Of a stretch of DNA of 64,000 nt, positions 58,340-64,000 are shown in pieces (the stretch's first letter is position 1; each line of letters starts with the position of its first letter). The stretch is taken from assembly GCA_964016885.1 (NCBI GenBank), contig OZ024743.1, forward strand, positions 72,095,370-72,159,369, read 5' to 3'. The translations under genes and the position numbers were made by a program. The notes under the pieces were generated by a model. That model was given only the letters and a program-made list of their open reading frames with translations, was not told the DNA's origin and made no database searches. This DNA is from Eledone cirrhosa. Its lineage: Eukaryota > Mollusca > Cephalopoda > Octopoda > Eledonidae.

Positions 58340-58855
58340 CAGGCGGACGTCTCGTTTCATTGTAAGATTCCTACAAGTTGGGTGAAATTATACCAATTTA
58401 TGTAGAAGCTTGTATAAGATCAACAGATACTTATTCAAGTGGGCTCTTATAATTCTTCAGTGGGTGCCCAATAATATTAATATTGATAATCAAATCGACA
58501 TCAATATTTAGCGATAATCACCATCAGTGCTTGAGGTAACTGCTAGGTTGCTAGCTCAGCAGTTCTAAAGAAATTCTCATACTGTCTCAAAAAAGAGGAA
58601 GGAGATTACCGCCAAAAAACAATACATGCGCAGGACAATGAATTCTAAAAGGAATTCAAGAAGCCACGTGCTAGAACTCAATTGGAATTTGAAAAAATAT
58701 CCATATGTATACATCGTTTGATGAAACAGATAGATATTTTCTCGGGCAAAATAACAGAATGAGATACAAGAAACAATCATTATTCATATATAAAAATAAA
58801 TAATGAGAGTCAAACCTTATATCGGGAAGTTCATATCCGTTGCACCAAGAGTAAA
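58340..58855. other. Sequence between the two 180-bp repeats
   Basis: About 515 bp of AT-rich DNA. No recognised gene or element. The small reverse-strand ORFs (58577-58780 and 58671-58868) show no motif and overlap each other. Confidence 0.4.
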
Positions 58856-59036
58856 TATATAAATACATTATCGGAGAAAGCTAATAGCGATACTCCGGGC
58901 AAATCCCAACTCACTCAACAAACATTAGGAAATAAGTGAGTATATTCCTAATTAAGCGTTCGGGGTCCTATCTAATTGTATTGTGTGGAAATTGACTGTA
59001 TTATTTCATATGAGATATATCGAATATATCTCTTCT
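58856..59036. repeat. 180-bp dispersed repeat, copy 2
   Basis: Second copy of the sequence at 58161-58339, same orientation, starting 695 bp to the right. It is followed directly by a sequence like the terminal inverted repeat of the MITE at 61360-61570 (59052-59082). Confidence 0.8.
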
Positions 59037-59051
59037 TATATATATAATAAC

Positions 59052-59082
59052 AGAGTGAAGAATAACGTGGTCGGCTGTACAA
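59052..59082. repeat. Solo MITE terminal repeat
   Basis: This 31-bp stretch contains GAGTGAAGAATAACGTGGTC and aligns with both terminal inverted repeats of the element at 61360-61570, which share GTGAAGAATAA-ATGGTCAA. No partner terminus is visible nearby, so it is probably a broken copy. Confidence 0.55.
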
Positions 59083-59090
59083 TAGGGTTT

Positions 59091-59190
59091 ACGATATATA
59101 TATATATATATATATATATAAATGTTTGTGTGCGTGTGTGTATGTGTGTATGTGTGTGTGTATGTGTGTGTGTGCGTGTGCTCGCGTCCG
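59091..59190. repeat. TA then GT microsatellite
   Basis: (TA)n at about 59093-59121 followed by an interrupted GT tract to about 59190. Short ORFs on both strands over this tract are artefacts. A further (AC)n run of about 18 bp sits near 59311-59328. Confidence 0.9.
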
Positions 59191-59199
59191 TGCGTGTCT

Positions 59200-59815
59200 G
59201 AAACATTAAGACATTTCCTGAAATTTCAATCATTAATCTAATATATTATTTTCATGTACTGTGCCGTTTGTTTTGTTTGTTTTTGTTAATTCTATATACT
59301 TTTTGTATACGTACACACACACACACACATCTATACACCGCTCACCTATATATATTTTCTGCATGCAAATAATTCGGTCCTGACTGAGAACTTGGACAGA
59401 TGGCTTAGCACTGTGTAGAAGAAATATATAACGTTCCATTACTTCTGTATTTTATAGATAATTGGATATAAAATATACGTTGAGTTACGTGAATTAAGAG
59501 CGCAAATAAAAATAGGATTCCCTTTCACAATGAAAATTATATTACTATTTAACTTTATTACATATACTCACTTAAACATTTAACATATTTGCAGCCAGGC
59601 CACGCTAGACAAAGCATATGGGATGGCCACGACTGGAACATCAATGGCCTTAGGTCTGACATCTTCTTCGGGACTTGGAGCTAAAATTCCCAATAAGGAG
59701 ATCAACATATAAACTTTCCTAGCTAGAATATGAGGTTTAGGAGAATTGTCTTGGAGAAGAAGGTATTTGGAAATATGTACCAAAACCTCACCAGACACCT
59801 GACATTATACAGTAA
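59200..59815. other. AT-rich intergenic sequence, nothing recognised
   Basis: About 600 bp, including a short AC run. A reverse-strand ORF of 72 codons (59580-59798, beginning MSGEVLVHIS) has more balanced composition than its neighbours but no motif I recognise. Confidence 0.4.
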
Positions 59816-59816
59816 A

Positions 59817-60012
59817 GGGCTGGGGATTGGCTGTATCGGTACAGGGTCGGACACCATGCTTAGCAGCAAAGATTTACGGCCCTTTATGGTCTGAGTTCAA
59901 ATCCCGCCGAGGTTAACTTTGCCTTTCATCTTTACGGGGTCGATAAAATATAGTACCAGTAATGTACTGTGATGATTGCTGGCCTTGTGCCAAAAGCAGA
60001 AACAATGTTATA
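59817..60012 (+). mobile_element. Cephalopod tRNA-derived SINE, copy 1 of pair
   Basis: The copy opens with a tRNA-like region (GGGCTGGGGATTGGCTGTAT, then ACCATGCTTAGC), has box B GAGTTCAAATCCC at 59893-59905, then GCCGAGGTTAACTTTGCC, TTTCATCTTTACGGGGTCG, ATAAAATATAGTACCAGTAA and the tail TGGCCTTGTGCC..AGAAACAATGTTA. The order is that of the abundant cephalopod OK-type SINE. This copy lacks most of the stretch between the CCAGT segment and the tail, so it is internally shortened. Confidence 0.85.
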
Positions 60013-60020
60013 GTAATGCT

Positions 60021-60243
60021 AAGCTGGTGGAGCGTCAGTATTGTTAGAGTGTCGAACAACATGATTTACTGCTTAGCTACGACCCATTACCTTCTGAGTT
60101 CAAATCGCGCTGAGGTTAACCTTTCATTCTTACGGAGTCAATAAAATAAAGTACCTTCCACGCACGCACTGGGGTCGATTTAATCCACTTTGCCTACCCA
60201 AATTCGTTGGCCTTGTGCCTAACTCAGAAACCATTGTACAATA
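60021..60243 (+). mobile_element. Cephalopod tRNA-derived SINE, copy 2 of pair
   Basis: A second SINE in the same orientation starts about 10 bp after the first: AGCTGGTGGAGCGTCAGTAT at the head, box B GAGTTCAAATCGC at 60096-60108, then CTGAGGTTAACCTTTCATTC, TACGGAGTCAATAAAATAAAG, CACTGGGGTCGATTTAATCC and the tail TTGGCCTTGTGCC..AGAAACCATTGTA. It is fuller than copy 1. The two copies differ throughout, so they are separate insertions or an old dimer rather than a recent duplication. Confidence 0.85.
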
Positions 60244-60245
60244 AC

Positions 60246-61168
60246 ACTCAAATGGTGGCCACTGTAAGAAGAGATGATTGGTAAGAAGGTGTAGGTAAAG
60301 ATGCTATTATCAATGTTATTCACAACCATTCAGACAGAGAAACTCTCCTAACTAATATTGTTATTTATTACAGCATAAACAAGTGTCTACTATGACTAAT
60401 TTGAATTTTAGTAATAAGTTCTGGTTTTTAGATTGTAAAGATTTGTAACTAAATATTGCAAAGTATCGTGTCTGATGCTCTACTAAATCTTCCATATACT
60501 GACCTCGCCAAATATTTCGAAGATATTGATGAGAAATTAAAACATGAAAAAAATACAGAAATAAACAACAACAAAACGAAATGAAATAGAAAACAACAAT
60601 ATCTTCACCAGCAATTACACAGATAGAGACAGCAAAATATAATTAGGTGAAAAAGAATAAAGAAAAATTATAGATAACTAATTTACTACTATTTGAATGT
60701 TATTTGTTCGTCACTTCCCCAACTTCAATCTTTCTCTAAACAAATCTTTAATCTTGTTAGATAACTTGATTGAATGTATCTCAATATTTATTTGTTGATT
60801 CTTTATCCCAGGCGGAGTTTTAGCCAAGAAGATTACTATGACTTACAAGAATACAGTATCTCTCAATATCTCACCCATCTTCACACTTCCCCTCTCTAGC
60901 TACGGCTGCGATTATTTCATCTGGTTTTACACATCAAAACTTGGCGTCAGAAGCTGACAGTTTGTAAGAAATCTATCCGATCATATTGAAAGTATGTTAA
61001 TGGCATTTACACAAATACTTAAGATATTTGCAGTCTAGATATCAAGCGATCTCAAACGTAAAAATATAATCGAAAGTAAAGCTATGAGGTGATTTACTAT
61101 TAATAGGTATTACATGCATAAAATCAGCTGCAGCATTCCACACCCACACACGCGCGTACCTCTGCGTC

Positions 61169-61170
<2 letters not shown>
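60246..61170. other. AT-rich intergenic sequence, nothing recognised
   Basis: About 0.9 kb. It contains an A-rich stretch near 60540-60605. I see no exon, RNA gene or known element. Confidence 0.5.

Positions 61171-61171
<1 letters not shown>

Positions 61172-61239
<68 letters not shown>
61172..61239. repeat. (TA)n microsatellite
   Basis: About 68 bp of uninterrupted AT dinucleotides. Confidence 0.95.
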
Positions 61240-61241
<2 letters not shown>

Positions 61242-61359
61242 CGTTATAGGTAATCCAGTTAGAGGTTGTGAATACTTCCTATTGTGGAACATTCGTAGGT
61301 GGCGAGTTTATGAGTTCTCTTTCATTGCTATGTAAGTTTATCTTGGAGTAATAATATTG

Positions 61360-61686
<327 letters not shown>

Positions 61687-61687
61687 T

Positions 61688-61889
61688 GTTATTATGTGGG
61701 AGGGTTATGTGGCCAATAAAAACTTACGCGCTTGTTTATTTTCACTTCAATTTATTACAAATACAGTCTAAATATTATATATACTGAGAAAGCTCTTTCG
61801 TGACCAACCGGAAATTTATAATAAACTGAAGTGAAACGAGCAGGTGCGTGTGTTTTTATTGGCAACATGAGCCTCACAATGTATAATAA
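61688..61889. mobile_element. Foldback element, about 70-bp arms
   Basis: The left arm 61688-61757 and right arm 61819-61889 are imperfect reverse complements. Shared parts include GCCAATAAAAAC..ACGCGC/ACGCAC..CTTGTT/CTCGTT and TTCACTTCA-TTTATTA. The central spacer is about 60 bp with GAGAAAGCTCTTTCGTGACC. There are no coding sequences. It is most likely a MITE. Confidence 0.8.
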
Positions 61890-61948
61890 TATCTATTTCA
61901 ACACAGGTTTTCAAATAAGAAATCTCGAAACAAAAATTCAAAAGCGAA

Positions 61949-61949
<1 letters not shown>

Positions 61950-62000
<51 letters not shown>

Positions 62001-62001
62001 A
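61950..62001. repeat. TA then GT microsatellite
   Basis: About 40 bp of TA dinucleotides followed by six GT dinucleotides. Confidence 0.9.
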
Positions 62002-62112
62002 GATAAATGATATACATGCCAAACATACATATACATCCTTGAAATGATCATAAAATGATGACTTTTTAATATAATGAACTTGTTCTTTGATTTTATTTCA
62101 TTGTTTTTATTA

Positions 62113-62219
<107 letters not shown>

Positions 62220-62226
62220 AGATATC

Positions 62227-62508
62227 GAAAATGCAACTTTAGTCTTATTTTAAAAAAATATATATATTTATTTGGTTCCTTTACCGGTTTCGTAGTTCTT
62301 CTACTTTTAAAAAGTAGAGTTGAGATGGTGGTTGTGTGGTTTTTCTCACGTTGAGATGGTGGGTCTGTGGTTTTTCTCACATCTGTGAGAAAAACCAAAG
62401 AGCCCCCATCGGAACTCTACTTTTGAAAGGCAGAAGAACTGCGAAACCGGTAAAGCAACTAAATAAATTTATATATTTTTTTAAAAATAAGACTCCAGTT
62501 GCATTTTC
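62227..62508. mobile_element. Long hairpin element with 124-154 bp arms
   Basis: The left arm starts GAAAATGCAACTTTAGTCTT. The right arm ends with its reverse complement, the last bases being GTTGCATTTTC. Both arms carry TTTACCGGTTTCG-AGTTCTTCT and AAGTAGAGTT. The centre is a GGTTTTTCTCAC / GTGAGAAAAACC stem with a 4-nt loop (62381-62384). The left arm is 30 bp longer because a 31-bp piece is duplicated in tandem (62319-62349 and 62350-62380). There is no coding content. A transcript would fold into one long duplex. Confidence 0.85.
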
Positions 62509-62585
62509 CATTTCATCATTTTTTCTCAATACTTTCACTCGTGTAGGACACCTCGGTTACTTTTCATTTTGTAAAAAAAGCTCAC

Positions 62586-62591
<6 letters not shown>

Positions 62592-62675
<84 letters not shown>
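62592..62675. repeat. TA-CA-TA compound microsatellite
   Basis: (AT)n to about 62620, (CA)9 to 62638, then (TA)n to 62675. Confidence 0.95.
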
Positions 62676-62679
<4 letters not shown>

Positions 62680-63018
62680 AAATGGGGAGAAGAATACTGC
62701 AGGTTGCACATGGATAACATGTAATAAAATAAGTCCCTCATCAGTGATTTGCCGACGATCATAGATATTTCATTGCATTAAAAATCATATACCTCACGTC
62801 GGTGCAATAATAACTAAATTAAGTTAAGACAATTAAAACGCGTAAAGCGAGTGAGACAAGATAACGACAAAGAGGAGAGCTAACCGTAGAAGGAAGGGAA
62901 CAAGCTTCATAGTTATTCTGTTAGCATAAGCTAGGTGAATATATGAGCGCTTAGAAAAAAGACCTTCGGGAACGAATCCAAATGTGAGAAAGAGAGAAAA
63001 TGTTTTCGTCACGAACGG

Positions 63019-63020
<2 letters not shown>
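62676..63020. other. Unrecognised sequence between two microsatellites
   Basis: About 345 bp bracketed by near-identical TA-CA-TA tracts. It contains GACCTTCGGGAACGAATCC and TCATCAGTGATTTGCCGACG. It may be part of a dispersed repeat, but no termini or coding sequence are visible. Confidence 0.4.

Positions 63021-63090
<70 letters not shown>
63021..63090. repeat. TA-CA-TA compound microsatellite
   Basis: (TA)n, (CA)10, then (TA)n, abutting the left terminal repeat of the next element. Confidence 0.95.
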
Positions 63091-63095
<5 letters not shown>

Positions 63096-63365
63096 GACGT
63101 AAATAAGAAAGTTATAAAATTTGACTTACTGTCTTGGAATCTAGTCTCCGGTCGCTTTTTTCCATCCACTGAACTATTTTTATATAAGTTCCCAGTGTCC
63201 TCGCATTGCTTGGAAGCTTAGCTGAGAATAGACTCCCTGATGACGTAAGGCTTCTCTATGGATACGCTCCGTAACCATATGTATCCCCTTACAGAAACTA
63301 ATTAGTTGGAGTGAACTTTTAGTAAGTAAGTCAATTTTCATAACTTTCTCATTTACGTCTTTCAT
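63090..63365. mobile_element. 276-bp MITE-like element with 41-bp terminal inverted repeats
   Basis: Positions 63090-63130 (ATGAAAGACGTAAATAAG and following) and the reverse complement of 63325-63365 agree at about 38 of 41 positions. The interior has no conserved reading frame. It contains CATCCACTGAACTATTTTTA, CAGTGTCCTCGCATTGC and CTGATGACGTAAGG. The left end abuts a TA microsatellite and the right end is followed by ATAATTG, so TA target duplication is possible but not proven. Confidence 0.8.
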
Positions 63366-63474
63366 ATAATTGTTCTGCATCCCCATGCATAGAACCACAA
63401 AGTTACTAAGACAAAACATATACATTTGCTAACATAGGTATGCATATGTATACATATGTTGGTAGATATACTAA
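63134..63474. repeat. 341-bp direct repeat, copy 1
   Basis: Most of the 276-bp element plus about 110 bp of its right flank is repeated 526 bp downstream (63660-64000) with roughly 5-7% differences by eye and no net indel. Confidence 0.85.
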
Positions 63475-63659
63475 TTCTTTATAATTATCTCCAAAATATT
63501 TGTTGAGCAAAACTTGCCGAAATTACTACTATGATTAATAGTAGTGGCTAGGCCCTGTCTTAATAGCACCCGCACTCCTCACTGATAAACCTCAGTGTCA
63601 GGTGATTCATTATTTTGAATTTGCCACTTGACCAAGTAGGCAGTGAATTTTTCAATACC
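63475..63659. other. Spacer between the two 341-bp repeats
   Basis: About 185 bp, no recognised element. It includes GATAAACCTCAGTGTCAGG and GCCACTTGACCAAGTAGGC. The left terminal repeat of the MITE is absent here. Confidence 0.5.
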
Positions 63660-64000
63660 TTGGAATCTAGTCCCCGCTCGCTTTTTTCCATCCACTGAAT
63701 TATTTTTATATAAGTTCCCAGTGTCCTCGCATTGCCTGGAAGCTTAGCTGAGAATAGTCTCCCTGATGACGTAAGGCTTCTCTATGGATACGCTCCGTAA
63801 CCACATTTATCCCCTTACAGAAACTAATTAGTTGGAGTGAAATTTTAGCAAGTAAGTCAATTTTCATAACTTTCTTATTTACGTCTTTCATATAATTGTT
63901 CGGCATCCCCTTGCATAGAACCACAAAGTTACTAAGACAAAACATGTATATTTGGTAACATAGGTATGCATCTGTATACATATTTTGGTAGATATACTAA
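63660..64000. repeat. 341-bp direct repeat, copy 2 (cut by window edge)
   Basis: Second copy of 63134-63474, starting TTGGAATCTAGTCCCCGCTC. It has the right terminal inverted repeat (63851-63891) but no left one, and it still matches copy 1 at the last base of the window. The repeat may therefore extend further. Reverse-strand ORFs of 81 and 91 codons over the two copies differ by substitutions and show no known motif. Confidence 0.85.

Noticed and set aside
59893..60108. Functional tRNA genes at the box B motifs
   Set aside because: The box B sequences sit in cephalopod SINE context. The upstream parts do not form a cloverleaf with a complete acceptor stem.
63180..63981. Two similar reverse-strand ORFs (81 and 91 codons) as a duplicated gene
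   Set aside because: Their similarity is explained by the 341-bp direct repeat, which includes a MITE end. They have no known motif, and the ORF starts differ between copies.

Overview
The window is non-coding, repeat-dominated DNA from an animal, most likely a cephalopod and probably an octopus. The taxonomic call rests on several tRNA-derived SINEs right of 53 kb. They resemble the well-known cephalopod (OK/OR-type) consensus as I remember it: a box B like GAGTTCAAATCCC, then a CCTTTCATC..GGGGTCGATAAAATA body and a GGCCTTGTGCC tail. Degenerate LINE reverse transcriptases, long CA/TA microsatellites and AT-rich spacers also fit. I see no rRNA, functional tRNA, CRISPR, bacterial gene or convincing host protein-coding gene.

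Region 1 (1-50179) is one uninterrupted tandem array of a 19-bp unit, consensus TACACATACAGCTACTTTC. It has about 2,640 copies and its left end lies outside the window. The unit is G-poor (6 A, 6 C, 6 T, 1 G). It has no stop codon in any forward frame, and 19 leaves remainder 1 when divided by 3, so one reading frame cycles through all three frames and closes after 57 bp (19 residues). This produces long but almost certainly spurious plus-strand ORFs, up to 698 codons. The array has a layered history of large tandem duplications: about 4.41 kb (about 3140-7545 and 7546-11735), 9.84 kb (13256-23095 and 23096-32955) and 4.57 kb (31809-36381 and 36382 to about 40920). Smaller higher-order periods of 76, 266, 304 and 1160 bp also occur. 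Copies differ mainly by gain or loss of whole 19-bp units.

Region 2 (50180-52840) is the array edge. It holds CA/TA microsatellites, a 50-52 bp minisatellite, the C-terminal remnant of a non-LTR retrotransposon, AT-rich sequence and an 840-bp GGT/GAT trinucleotide tract.

Region 3 (52840-60250) is a graveyard of retroelements: an A-tailed SINE-like insertion, a frameshifted and internally deleted LINE reverse transcriptase, two antisense SINEs, a head-to-tail SINE pair, and a 180-bp sequence present twice 695 bp apart.

Region 4 (60250-64000) holds four foldback or terminal-inverted-repeat elements. Most abut (TA)n or (CA)n tracts, and one is partly duplicated at the right edge.

No genes work together here. 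The notable content is the giant 19-bp satellite with its nested duplications and the cluster of foldback elements. Coordinates of degenerate elements are approximate, and all family assignments come from reading the sequence without any database search.
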